Source: Pycnopodia helianthoides (lineage: Eukaryota > Echinodermata > Asteroidea > Forcipulatida > Asteriidae). Taken from it: 64,000 nucleotides of DNA. This document shows, piece after piece, positions 51,822-64,000 of the stretch. The position numbers and the translations under genes are program-made. Under the pieces are notes generated by a model, which made no database searches, had not been told where the DNA came from, and saw nothing but the letters and a program-made list of their open reading frames with translations. Each line of letters begins with the position of its first letter. Positions within the stretch are counted from its first letter, which is position 1. The DNA lies in assembly GCA_032158295.1 (NCBI GenBank), contig CM063261.1, positions 5,824,001-5,888,000 on the forward strand. Reading direction: 5' to 3'.

Positions 51822-54800
51822 AAGGGTTTAATTTACATAGTTGTGAATGGCAAGTGAATGCCGTTCATATTTCTTCCGCGCGCATTCTATCACTTAGAAT
51901 CTCAATAAGTATCGGCCAACAAGCTTAAGTTTTGGTTGAGTGAGACTCATGTTACATGTATTTTGTGAATTGTCCGTGGCATATGTGAAAGTGTTTGTCG
52001 TTTTGAGACAGCATCACTTGTCGACATTCAGAGTAAATAAATAAACAAATTAATTAAATAAAGAAAGAAATCGGTAAAAATCGGGACATCAACTTCACTG
52101 TGACTCAACGCTATGACCTTGAGATGTGGATTTTTCAATTAAACAAAGACGGATAGCAAATGTTTGGTCGACATTTCTTACAGGAGAAACACTACTATGA
52201 TCAGTGGTCTAATCTCTACCCCCCCCTCCACGACCCTGCTCTTTTTTGTCAGAGGAGGTTCAGCTGCTCGCCTATGTTGGTGTTGAGTTTGTGGACGGTA
52301 AGTTCTCATTAATCTTCCAGACTCCAGCTATTTGCTGGAATGGTCCCTGAAATTCATCCTGTTTAATTGTCTCAAAAAGAGACAAGTATGTGTTGACTTT
52401 TATGGTTCATTACTCATCTGAAAATGTACCAATCAAACTCTGTTAGTTTACAGGTTCCTCTCTTCTCATGTTATATGATAAACAGCGCTGAAACTAGGGT
52501 AAAATTTTAGAGGGGCACACAAGGAGGTGCATCATTTTTTTTCTAGGGGGGGTGGGACTACTGCACATGGCCAATTAAACTGTATAGTTTCTGATGCTTT
52601 CTCTTAACCAATACCCTTTTCAGCGCTCTTGTTATGTCACTTAGTATTTTGTAGAAGACGATCTAACGTGGAAAACAAAAACAAATACATTTTCTGCTTG
52701 TAGATGTAAATACAGTTTCAAAAACATTGAAATTATAGTTTATGAAATGTAACATTTTATTATGGAGTATTTAAATCTCAAAAGTCAAGATTAAAAAGGG
52801 GGCACGAATATAAATGGAGGGCGCGTGCCCACACTACCCATACCCCCATGCCCCCCCCCGCCTTAGTTACGTCATTGGTGATAAATAAAGTATATCTTTG
52901 ACCACAGACCTTGTTTGCAAAAAAAATGCAGGAAATTGGGACATCTGGAGGTTGTAACGAGGAATGCTGCCCCCTACAGTTCAAATGTTTGCATGCTATC
53001 CTTAACGATAATGATAATTGTTTCTTGCATTGCAACACGGTGATCAGGCAGACTTAACTAAAAGCTGTTTTTACATTACGATACAATTCACCAAATACTG
53101 GACTTAAGGTTTGATTTTGAGATGTAAGTTTCATCTATATGAATGCCGCCTCCTTTGCACCTGTTACTATAATAATATTGATCGTATGTGTTGATGGAAT
53201 CCAACTCCAAAAAAAGCTGCAGTGAGTGCAGTAAGTTTGAAGGTAAGGCATTCACGTTAACTAGCCATCCAACTAGCCGGGGCTACTTTAATCATTCAAT
53301 ATTTTATCTGGAATTCCTAAATGGAGCTCTCTACAGACCAGTCGGTTTGTATCACAACCATCTCTTGTGTTTTCAGCATCACAGTAAAAGAAATACGTCA
53401 ACTTGTAGGCGCGGTGGTGTGCGAGACGCATTTTACTAGATTTAAACGTATCTCGACAAAATCATAACTTGCATTGACAGTTGGAAAAACGGCAGAATTT
53501 GAAAAGAATGTCATAAATGTAAAGATTCTGAAGAAAAATCTTCGTGAATGATCGAATTAATTATTTGCTTAATCAACTTCTCATGTTGTCATATTGTGCG
53601 TGGGTCTGTTGACTGATGCTATCTTAGCGGGCGTTACAGAATAGAACGTCTGCACACAACATCACCGTCCCTCGTTATGCATGCAGTGTTAACTATAATG
53701 TTGATCTAATATTGTTTCAAAGATAAAGCGTCAATAATCTAATTGATGTGTGGGAGGAGGACATCGAGCCATGAAGCATAACTCATTCCACAGACATGTG
53801 AGGGTCACTTGTACTATTTTGCTGTTGGTTAATTGATTGATTGGGATAGAAAGCGCATACATAATAAACAAAACAAAACAAAAGAAGCCATCACGACTTC
53901 AACCCTCAGTTTATAGCAACTGTATATCTGTTTAATTGAAGTAAAGGCTTCCCGTTAATACATCATCAATAATGGCGGCAGTATTCTTTGATGATAGCGG
54001 TCGGGAGGGGGTGATTCTAAGCGGCGTTACCTTCGAACTCAGCTTGGACAAAAATTAGAGGGTGCGCTTCACCTTTGTCTGGTTTTTGGCATTATGCCAA
54101 ACTTAATTAAAGTTTGTTTTAAATATCAGATGAACAAATATTTATTGAAAGGAAATTAAATCATGCAGGATAAAGATGATGAAAAAATTCAGTTGTAGAA
54201 TCTGTCCGCCATTTCCGCATTGATACAAATGAAAGTACAGTTCAGGGAGGACTTTGTTAGAGTATTTGTCCTATTGAATTTGTTTTTGGTTTTGTCTTCC
54301 CTCAATCTTGAAGTGAAAGATGTGTGACTATTGGAGGGAACTATTACGTAATGTGACTATTTATACATGATTTGTAAGCGTTGCCATGGTTTTGATCCAT
54401 GGCAAGTTGATAACAAGTTGAATTTCTGAAGTATTTGTCGCTTATTAGTTCCTTGTTTCAGGAGCCCTATTCGTCACCGGACCACACCTTAAAAGTGATT
54501 TTTACGGAATTGTTTATTGTCACTCATTTAACAATAAACTTGGCGAATAGTGTTGTTGAATCCGACTGTGACGTTTCCTTACGGTCTGCCGGTCAGCTGC
54601 AACCTGAGCTAAGGCACAATCGCCTACATAAATGGTGAATTAAATCAACCTGCGTATTGCATGGTCGTAAACAAACAACAAAATCGCTTATAGGACCAGT
54701 ACGGAAGTACATTTAAGATATGGCAAAAAATGGATTAAAAAAAAAAAAAAATTGAAATAAAATAAAAAAACTCCCAGATGACTATTTCGCCCGGGCAATT

Positions 54801-56360
54801 TAGCTTTGCATTAGTCCTGTTGTCCATGCCCGTGTGGTCATCAATGCCACTCATGTAGTCATCACTCTGTGATTGTGATTAGTAAATCGCCCGGAGAATT
54901 AGTAATCCGGGTGGTTTTTTGTTTGGCTGCTTTGGTGTTGGGTTTTGTTGTTTGTTGTTTTTCTGTTGGGTTGTCTTTTGTTTGTTTGTTTATTTGTTTG
55001 TTTGGTGTTTTGTTTAGTCATGTTCTAAATCCAGTTCCGTAGACCAGAGATCTATCCGTACCTTGAAATAGCCTGGCTGTACGAGGTTCTAAAACAACAT
55101 CGACCCCACATTACTTATGTACATGTAAACCCATACGTTTTCAGTTCGTGCACGGTATGGACCAGCTTCAGCGCATTCTGCGATAATCGAGGCCCTCCAG
55201 CGATGAACTTGTGCACAATATAGCTTGTCAAGCTAACCATTTTTTTCGCTTGGTCTCAGCGTCTCATCCAAAAGCGCTGGGACAGGCTGACGTATGCACA
55301 TGCGCATTGGACCATCCCCTCTGACCCCGGTCAACTGTTCCTGTTTGCGAAAGAGTCGACTGTCAATAATAATGTAGGTCTACTGTGCAAATCAATGCAA
55401 ATAATTATTGTCATTCTTTGTCTTAACAATAGGCTTGATCGCAACATTCTTCTTGCAACACAACATTATTCATGCCTCCCAAGCATTATCATATCATCAG
55501 TATACACTGTTGAGGTTGTGCGCATTGCGCCGATAGCTAGCAGTATAGTCGTTCCCAACATGCGCCACTATATCTTGAACAAGAATTTGTACAAGCTCAT
55601 TAGCCCATTCCAGCGGTCTTAGGTGAGACCCGTGGTAGGACCGATCGAGACTGACCATATTATACTGATGTGGACTGTTCTAAGTCAAAATCTTCCCTGA
55701 TATATGTGTTAACTTGTTATGTTTTATCAGCTACATGGTTTAATATATAGTATTGTTTTCAAGCTTTGCATCGAGTGTGAAAAAACCAAAAACACTATTG
55801 TAGTTAGTGAGTAACATCCATAAAAAAGCAATATCTTCATGTGAGACACGTTTGAAGAACGAATCCTGAGATAGTATTGATGTTTCAAACAGCTCGATTT
55901 GAGTGAATAACCACTTTAACTGCCTAGATCTATCATAGTTTTATCAACGATGTTTTTGGATGACAGTTGACTTCTGGTTTTCTTAAGCCGTGCCTTTCAA
56001 TTCCCGATTGAATCACATTGAAAAGCGCCCTCATAAAGGTGGGCCTATCTTGAAAACAAAGCTCGGGAACGCATCCAAAGTTTTATCCTGTTTTAAAGCT
56101 GTTCATCATGTCCAAAAGGAGTGATTGATGGTGCTAGGCAAATCCATATCAGGTACACTGACCTTACAGGGGATCTGTCCTGAAAACGTAATGTTGCATT
56201 CTGTAATTGTAAATGCACGGTACACTCACCGTAACCATCGTTTCATAAACATTTCAGTAAACCTCTTGAAATTTTTATGAGTGAACAACAAACAAAGTAC
56301 TGGTGCATTGGTTCATATTTTGGATTAACGTGTGACAAGGCTACACTATAATGTTCAACT
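51822..56360. other. Intergenic region
   Basis: No gene recognised. Contains a poly-A run near 54737, a (TTTG)n/(TTGT)n patch near 54970-55010, and a CCCGGGCAATTTAG / GATTTACT-type inverted pair at about 54790-54900. Confidence 0.4.
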
Positions 56361-56716
56361 TTAAAGGTATTGTATACTTTTGGTAACAGCTCAAAATAAG
56401 TGTCCACATTTGTGCGATTCAACATATGCATCAACAAACAAACCTGCGAAAGTTTGAGCTCAATTGGTCACCGAGGTCACGAGAAAATAGTGAAAAGAGA
56501 CCTTATGTGTTTTCTGTTTTTTCAAACATCAAGTTTTTATCACGCGTGATAAAAACTATTGTTCTTTTACTCATTTCTCAGAAACAATAGCATTTTAGGC
56601 AGAAATATTTTAAGGAACCCTTTCTACCATTACTTACTTTAAAATCATGTAAGTTATGTGTGAATCTGTGAACATTTGTGTTTTTCGATCTTACCAATAG
56701 TGTACAGGGCCTTTAA
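56361..56716. mobile_element. TTAAAGG-family MITE, near-identical to 8538-8902
   Basis: Ends TTAAAGGTATTGTATACTTT and GTACAGGGCCTTTAA. The right three quarters match the 8.5-kb copy almost exactly, with TTATCACGCGTGATAA at the palindromic core. The left 80 bases differ from that copy but match the lone end at 41901. Confidence 0.8.
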
Positions 56717-57498
56717 GACACCTGTTAACCTATGGGTTATAACAAACTAGGATCCCCAGTCCCATCATTCCAATTTATCGTATGTTCAATTGAACCTTTA
56801 ACCAATCAGTTCGATTTTTTTTTTCATTTCCAGGAATAAAAAGTCCTTCACTTGTAATGTTCGTATTCGTATCCCCAATAGTCAAACGGGTAACGGACTA
56901 ATTGGACCATAGAGAAAGGATTGGACTGTACCCCAGATTAAAAAGTCGCATTTAGTTTGAAAGAAAACAACACATTAAAAAAGAGTTTAGAATTTGGCAT
57001 AGTTGGAGCCATTGTGGATTATGTTTGCAACCCACTTGCTGCTCCGTGCATATTATAAAGTGTACATAGGCAAGGTGACCATTGATGCACAGTGTTTTAC
57101 AATGAACCAATCATCTACATGAGTGGGCGTTGGGGTCACGCCCACTCTTGAGAACTTACAATGTGTGTAAATATCTCTTTCCAGCCTTCTAATAAAAAGA
57201 CAACAATTTACTTCCAAAATTGTACCCAATTGTTTATTGCATTGATTGTTTTTCAGTGTGATTATTAGACTACAAAGGGACCATGTGCAATGCTGGATGC
57301 CGGTTAGCAGCTGTTGCGTGCAAAACAATCTATATCAACGCTGTACTAACTGTCGGGTAGATTTCTAAGTTGACCCCACCCCACCACCCCAATAGTGAAC
57401 AATACTATTTTCAGGCATTCCTAGAAGAACCGTGTCACATTGGATTTTATTTACACGAATGATGGCAATAGAACTGGTTTTCTTATTGCATCTGTAGT

Positions 57499-57591
57499 GA
57501 AGGTGGTTCCAATACCAGCAGGGTTCTATGAAGGTGGTTCCAATACCAGCAGGGTTCTATGAAGGTGGTTCCAATACCAGCAGGATTCTGT
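57499..57591. repeat. 31-bp tandem triplicate
   Basis: Three head-to-tail copies of a 31-bp unit (GAAGGTGGTTCCAATACCAG, then CAGGGTTCTAT). The first two are identical and the third has two changes; a decayed fourth (GAAGGAGGTTCCGTTCCAAG) follows at about 57595. Confidence 0.85.
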
Positions 57592-57619
57592 GGTGAAGGA
57601 GGTTCCGTTCCAAGCAGCG

Positions 57620-60600
57620 AGGGTTGTCATTGAGATTTAGTAAAAGTAATTGCAACAATAATGTACATGTATGCACGTCAGTGTGTTCATATGAAGCGCA
57701 TTTGGAACCATCGTTCATCGATCTATAGTGCTTCACTCCGCCAACTAAAAAAGTTTGCTATCAACTAATGCTAAATGCTACAAATTAAAGAGATAAAGAC
57801 AGAAACGACAACAACAATTATTATTATTATTTTTTTTAAAAATATCTCATGAAAACAAATCAACAAGTATTCGTGACAACTAAACTTGGTTAAATGTTAT
57901 AGTTGTGCCCATCCAAAATGAAAACAACACTCATGAGTTCACAGCCCAAACGCCATCTTGGATAAGGGACCTACGTTTATGGGTCTTTTGGGGGTTTTGT
58001 CTTGGTACAGCCTCTTCTGGAAGTGCGTATGTAGTTTTCTAGGAAGCACATTGTGTATTAAACAAGGCCCCCATGGGACTAGGAATCAAAAACCACTTGA
58101 CCAATTCACACACTCAATAAGTCAACTTATGCCTCAGCTTCCCCCCTTCTCCTCTGCTTTTCATCTTCATTTTTTCTTCTCTTAAACCAGATGCAATAGC
58201 GGAGGAGATGGGAGGATTTCAATGAACCAATCATTACGTAATTATTAACGCAATGCTCTCCTTTGTTTTGAAACGTAGTGATTTGTAGAATTCGAGGGTA
58301 CATGGCATTCTAAAGTGTAAGTGTTTCAACAAATGAAATTTCTCAATTTGTAGTAACATTATTTTTATTTCACTGTCAACACATTTACACTGTTAGTATT
58401 AACTGAAGTTTATTTCCCGATCCAAACACAAGAAAGTTTACAATATATACAGAAAGAATGAAGGTGTAAATAAATCATGCAGAGGATATATAAATACAAC
58501 AAGCTTGGAAGTGTAGGCGGTCCATAAGAAGCATCGCTTGTTGAGTATGGCCCCCTGTATTATGTTGATTGTAAAAGTGGGGTACGTCGGAAGTAGGAAG
58601 GACCCAATCTACAATCAACACAAACGAAACTAAACAGCATTTTTGTATGGAACGCTTCGAATACAATGAAGATGCAAAGTAAGGTATAAACAAAAATGAC
58701 AACCTTAAAACGTTACCGGAAAGTGCTTCGTAATTACAGTGATGTTGTTTATCTAACTTGATCTTACGAGCTTCTCAATACAAATGAGCTAATTACTGGT
58801 CGATGTAACCCGGATGTTGCCTTTCTTATGTACTTAGGGACAGTGATCGGTAAATAACGTACACAGTAAGTATAGCACACAAAGTAATTACCGGGGGAAA
58901 TGATCAATACGGAAGCTCACTAATAATGCATTTCATATCTGTAATTGCCGTCCTCCAAAGAATATCTCCATCTGAAAAACTATCAAAGCCAAGGAAATAG
59001 TATATGAAGACCCCACAATTAAGCTTATTGTGATTGCCACAAAGCCCGATGTGTTGAGCGTTTGAACAGCTTGTAATGTTTTATGTTACACGGTTTAATA
59101 ACAAAACCTTGCATACATGGATCAATTCATAAATTATACATTTTAATTCCAAAGACAAAGGGTGTTCCTTTCTTTCGAGATGATATTTGCAGTTGTTGTC
59201 ATTCCTGCGAAAATGCCACGGTGGCTTCTCTGCCTGGTTAAACCATAGAGCAAGGACCAACCGCAAGCCAAGCATGATTTCACGGCACAAAATGTCCCTC
59301 CCCGCAGGCCATGTGGTTAGGTGAGAATCAACCTTCGATTCCATATAGTTCCCTGTGGGATTATAATGTTTGCTAGGGATTAGCAGATTAATGAGATTAT
59401 CCCACCTAATAGCCCCATCATGGCCACCATGAGAGTAAGCCACAGAGAGCGTAGTGTTTATAGTTCTCTTCTTGTAGTGGTTATAAAGACATACAAGTAC
59501 AAGAAGTACATACGGAAATGAGAGCGAACGACTATTTATGTCAAGCTAAGTTGTTGGGATTAGAGTATAGAGGGAAACAAGTTGAACACCTAACATGGCA
59601 GGTGGTATGCTCTGTTGTCATCGTATAATACATGAACACCTTTCTCTTTCCCTCAGCTAGTTGACTCATCTTCAAACCATGTCCTAACCACATAAGTGTT
59701 TCCGCTGGTAAATTATCTCGTATTGATTAAAACATTAGGCAACTATGTTGATCTTCAACACACTAAAAACACAAAACAACAAACCAAAAACACACGGTAA
59801 CAAATTTGACAGTGAGAAACTGCAATGTTTATGGATAATTCTTGCCATGGGGCCTCACTGAACTAATATTAATTGTGTTAGTACATCTCAGGTCATGTGT
59901 ATGCTACACAGACTTAACTGTAATTAGGCCTGTAACAAGAGTTGTTGTGTCACTAATTTAAATTATCTTTTGATGTGAACGATGGCCAGTTTTTATTAAG
60001 ATCAAACACACTTCAGGTTAAGGAATCGTAGTTTTACTTCAAAATAACAATGGAGGAAGTTGCTCATCTCAAAACAGTATCCTTTTTGGCAATGATATGT
60101 TGCTTAGTAACAAGCAGCTCAGCGCAACTGCAATGTAGCCAATCCACCCAGCCAAGAGACGGCGTACACCGTTGGTCCGTATATAACAACAGGTGCATCA
60201 TCAACATTCTTGTATAATCGATATTGGTGTTCGCTTAGTGGGTGGGTACAAGGAGGAACGCCTGACCCGTAACTCACAAATACGAATGAATACGAAAAAG
60301 GGCAAAATGAAAACCGTCTGAGAATTTCAGGAATTTGTTTAAGCCGGAAAACAAGAACAAAGGCTGTAGCAATCAGACATTTTGCTGTCCAAAGATAATT
60401 GATTAGCAGTGATAATGAGACGGAAGTCTTTTCAATAGTTGAGCAACTAAAGAATTCGATTGTAACTATCCATCCACAATAATATTTCCGACGAGATGAC
60501 CCATTGTGTTTTGGTGTGAAGTAAAATCCTGCCATTTGAAGCAGTTATGATGATTCAACTGGGTGGCATTCACATTATTCACATGATTTATAATGCACCG

Positions 60601-63600
60601 TGTGTGTGTTTGTCACATGTCATTGTCTAAGAGCATGGATATCGATTGAAGAACAGGCTGCTATCAATTTTTCTAGTACAAAACAAATTATCATACGAAA
60701 GAAAAACATTCGTTTAAAAACATTTTGAGATTGGTTAATGAAAAATGCAAAACGCATAATGTCTTTTTATTGAGTTTTGTTGAATTGTTGGGGTGTATTG
60801 TTTGTTCTTTTACATCAGTGATGATGATCGGTACATTTTTCAAGCCAAGTCATTATTTATTCAGCACGTTGCATGTCTTTCCATACAGCAAGGCTGCAGT
60901 AAGGCTAGGTTACTTGTGTGCACTCGCATTCAACCTCCCAAATATGAAACGTGTTTGTGTCGGCTAGAAAAGAAGAAAATATGTGAGATCGATCGAAGCT
61001 TCTCTACGCCCGTTGTATTCAGATCTCTGGTAGAAGACCATATCTATAGGGTGTTAACTACACTTGTTTTGCAATCATGAACAAAGAGTTACAATTAAAT
61101 GAAGGTAAAGTCCTTGATTAGGCAACAGACAGGTATGACTCCTGCTGGGTTTTTTGTGTCTCTTATATTATTTACAATGAACATCCTCAAAACAACAAAA
61201 CAATAGCTGGCGGTGTGGGCCTGCAGCCCGGAACTATACTGTTAAAACCAGCGTGTCCCGGCAGAATTCGAGACCTTGTTCCCCCGAAGCCAGTCAATAT
61301 TATCGACCAATAGGGTAGATATCGTCTTGTGAGAACCACGACGATTGGGTGAAATCGTTATGATGGCATAATTATATCAGCAAGACTGGACAACAATGCT
61401 CACATAATTATTCTACATTGTTGAGAATGGGCCTTGTGTGTCACTATGGTATTATTGCTAACTTGTTTTAATAATCATTTTGCAATTCAGTCATGTCGGT
61501 AGTCACTTGACTTCAGATTTCACAGTTTGCTTTTGTTATTGTGGCAATTAAGAACATTGTGTTCTAAGTGTCTCTAAAGGATTATGTTTTTTTTTCATTC
61601 ATGGTCCTAGCAACAATTTGCCTTCTCCTAACTGGTGGCTAATGTAAGCCTAATGCAAGAGGTGTCTTCACACACTGCGCGTATACCGTATGGCAAACTT
61701 GCGCTTAGGGTTTTAGTGTACCACGTGTCTTTTCAATTTGCATATTCGGTCGATGGATTCGAGCCAAGCAGACGGACTTCAAAACTATACAAGAGCGCGT
61801 CTCTCCTGTGAAACGATATACAAGAGTCATTCTATCAATGTCACTTCTCGTGAGAATAACGGAGATATCATACTTCGGCTGTTCACATTTTGCCTGACCG
61901 GAAGGTAAGTTTTTGTGTAGGAAACACCATAAACATTTATGTACCGATAACCATACAGGAGTTTAACAGAAAAAAAGGAACGAGTGTTGTTGTGGCATGT
62001 AGTGTGTAACAGATATTTTGATCGTCGCAATACACTGTCATCGGAACTTTAGGTGGCCTGATTAGCCCGCAGCGCTAGCGCTCCTTACAATCCCCACACC
62101 TGCTAAGTAAAGCGTTGCTCATTCCCCGGGCACCAGGGACAATTTCTATCGACGCTTGATTCCCCGGGTCGTCAAAATTCAGTGTACATTACTTACCGTG
62201 GAGTAGATGACGTGAGTTTTTCTGTCTACCCCTGGCTGGTCAGATGTCAAGCTTCAGGTCTACCGCACATTTGCCCCAATCGACCAGTGCGGCTGCTATC
62301 GGTCGTTCAGTCAAGCGTAATAAGTTAGGTGAGATATCTACGCGCAAGCTGCTGACTACATAAGTATATAGAAAGATATCAGTTTATTCTCGACCCCGTC
62401 AAGACAGTGTCCGGTGAGCTACGAGTTTGGTCTATCAATGGCCTATCTAAACCATTAGATAATGAAACAGTGTTACTCAGACTTTCTCGTTACAACTAAG
62501 ATTATGATAATTTGGGGAATTATTAAATTCAAATGTCACGTGGCGTGGCACAATCACGTGTTTTGTACCTGTAGTGCATATTAATGAAGAAATGTGTAAT
62601 TGCCTTTTTATCGTTGATACTTGATGTGTAATTGTACTAATGTCCTTAATGTGAGGTCATCAAGGTGCATGTTACTGTTAGGGTTGACACACAAGGCTCA
62701 ACTCAACAGAAAACCCGTATTATAGGTGCTTCGATTCCCGTGCAGGTTTCGCTGTCTGCTTGTTATAACGCAACTGAAGATAGCCTAGGTTCAGCTGCAA
62801 CCAAGGCAGGTCACATGCCCTTGACTATACTTGTGATAAACTACATGTACAAGTACACATTTTGTGCAATGAACTCGGCGCGGATTTCAAGGAGGCAACT
62901 CAGGTCCTGCCTACGGCTTAATCGCTACTGCAGATGGTCTGGATAACGAAAAGACAGCATTGAAAAACAACGTATGCTACTACTTTATGCGTCTTGTTAG
63001 TTGGCAATCACCGACCCTAGAGTGTCGACTCTGTATGGCTCAGAACCCATGATATTCTCCGTTCGTATTTCTGCATAGTAGCAAAGCCAAACACGTTGCA
63101 CAGTGGCATTTACGCACATGTACATATCCACATGAACATTCTACATGTAGGCTTACACGCTGTCGCATCCAACTTTTTACACAGGAATCCATAGGCATAC
63201 AGGATTTTATTACTGTGCTTCGGAGGTTGCTATTTTGGCTCAGCGTTTGAAGGGATTTCCTTGGTGTTCATATAACTCCACCTTAGAAATCTGTAAGTTG
63301 GCCATGCCACTTGCCTCTTATTGAGTTCTGCGTTGGTACCTTGAATATCACATGTTCGGTGATAACGTAGGGCTTATCGTTGTCATAAAGTGTGGAGACT
63401 CAAGGCAAGGTAAGTTTTAATACATAACAAATCTTGAACTGTAAATCAGTCCTGTTCTATAAACGTTTAACCCTTCCTCCATGTGTAACCAAAAGACGCA
63501 CACGTCGTAATCCCCGTCAACTTTTTACCACTCTTGAAAATCTGATTTTAGGAAATATTCACATTTTTTGGTTGACCGAGTGTGTTTGCTGAGAACTGAG

Positions 63601-64000
63601 AACAAGCTAAATATACCAAATGTACTGTTAATTGCAAGCTACTACGATTGTAGCGAGTATTCATTTGAGTGATTATAATATTTGCTTTGTTGGCCCATTA
63701 TTGGCCTTTACTTGAGAAAAGATGGTCAATGTTTTACGACAGACCTCCGCCTCGATTTGTGTGTGTGGCCTAATTACTGTGTGGCAGTTAAATTCAACAG
63801 CTGTTTGTGGTAGTCCTTGTACATTAAGGAGACATAAACCAGTCTGCAAGAGGTAAGGCATATTGAATATCACAACATTCGATGTTAACATGTAGCCTGC
63901 ATGGTAACAAGAGTTCATGAAATGCAATAATGTAAGAGATTATTGTCCAGAGAGTTGTCATCCTAGTTTATTGCTCCATGCCTGTACTACTAAGGTTATC
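57620..64000. other. Intergenic region to the right edge
   Basis: No protein domain recognised. At 61690-62420 CpG is denser than elsewhere, with an E-box (CCACGTG), an octamer-like ATTTGCAT and a strong donor AAG|GTAAGT at 61903. A second donor CAAG|GTAAGT lies at about 63410. These might mark the 5' end of a plus-strand gene beyond the window, but no coding exon is attached. Confidence 0.3.

Noticed and set aside
57499..57600. CRISPR-like array
   Set aside because: Units are directly adjacent with no spacers, and the genome is clearly eukaryotic.
59081..59443. Minus-strand 120-codon frame
   Set aside because: No domain and no supporting gene structure; composition matches intergenic background.
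60119..60535. Minus-strand 138-codon frame with hydrophobic stretches
   Set aside because: No recognisable domain, AT-driven composition, no splice or promoter context. A chance frame is more likely.
62357..62411. TATA box (TATATA at 62365) with initiator TCAGTT at 62379
   Set aside because: The spacing is only about 16 bases, too short for a TATA-initiator pair.

Overview
The window looks like nuclear DNA of an animal, most likely a marine invertebrate deuterostome such as an echinoderm. It is AT-rich, its genes are split into short exons by GT-AG introns, it is crowded with short non-autonomous inverted-repeat transposons, and it is dotted with the palindromic words TACATGTA and ACATGTACATGT. 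Taxonomy is an inference; no rRNA or mitochondrial marker is present.

Three protein-coding genes can be reconstructed. (1) 1-6499, minus strand: the 5' part of a CDKL2-type cyclin-dependent-kinase-like gene. Five coding exons give about 245 residues with every core kinase motif. The gene runs off the left edge, and a possible untranslated first exon and promoter lie near 13.5-13.9 kb. (2) 17907-22614, minus strand: a three-exon gene for a 142-residue charged coiled-coil protein that I cannot assign to a named family. (3) 37443-45422, plus strand: a complete ten-exon G3BP (rasputin) gene encoding 522 residues, with NTF2-like domain, acidic/proline-rich linker, RRM and RGG tail. A 3'UTR probably ends at a poly(A) signal near 46.67 kb.

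CDKL2 and G3BP2 are also neighbours on human 4q21, so the window appears to preserve an ancient gene pair, here with the small coiled-coil gene between them. RFX-type X-box sequences lie upstream of both minus-strand genes (13850-13864 and near 22907-22920). This suggests that those two are ciliary genes, next to the RNA-binding G3BP gene.

The rest is introns and intergenic DNA. The repeats include: a family of elements with TTAAAGG-type termini (about 1.66, 7.0, 7.4, 8.5, 15.9, 17.1, 35.6, 41.9, 51.4 and 56.4 kb); a nested insertion (35.9 kb inside 35.6 kb); a 942-bp hAT-like element with an exact 8-bp target duplication in one G3BP intron and a 5'-truncated relative in another; an 825-bp element just upstream of G3BP; foldback elements at 3.1 and 26.4 kb; two tRNA-derived SINE-like fragments; a 39-bp minisatellite at 24.2 kb whose unit is open on both strands; and several smaller tandem arrays. 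From about 46.7 kb to the right edge I recognise no gene. The long open frames there look like chance frames. Only weak first-exon-like signals appear, at 61.7-63.5 kb.
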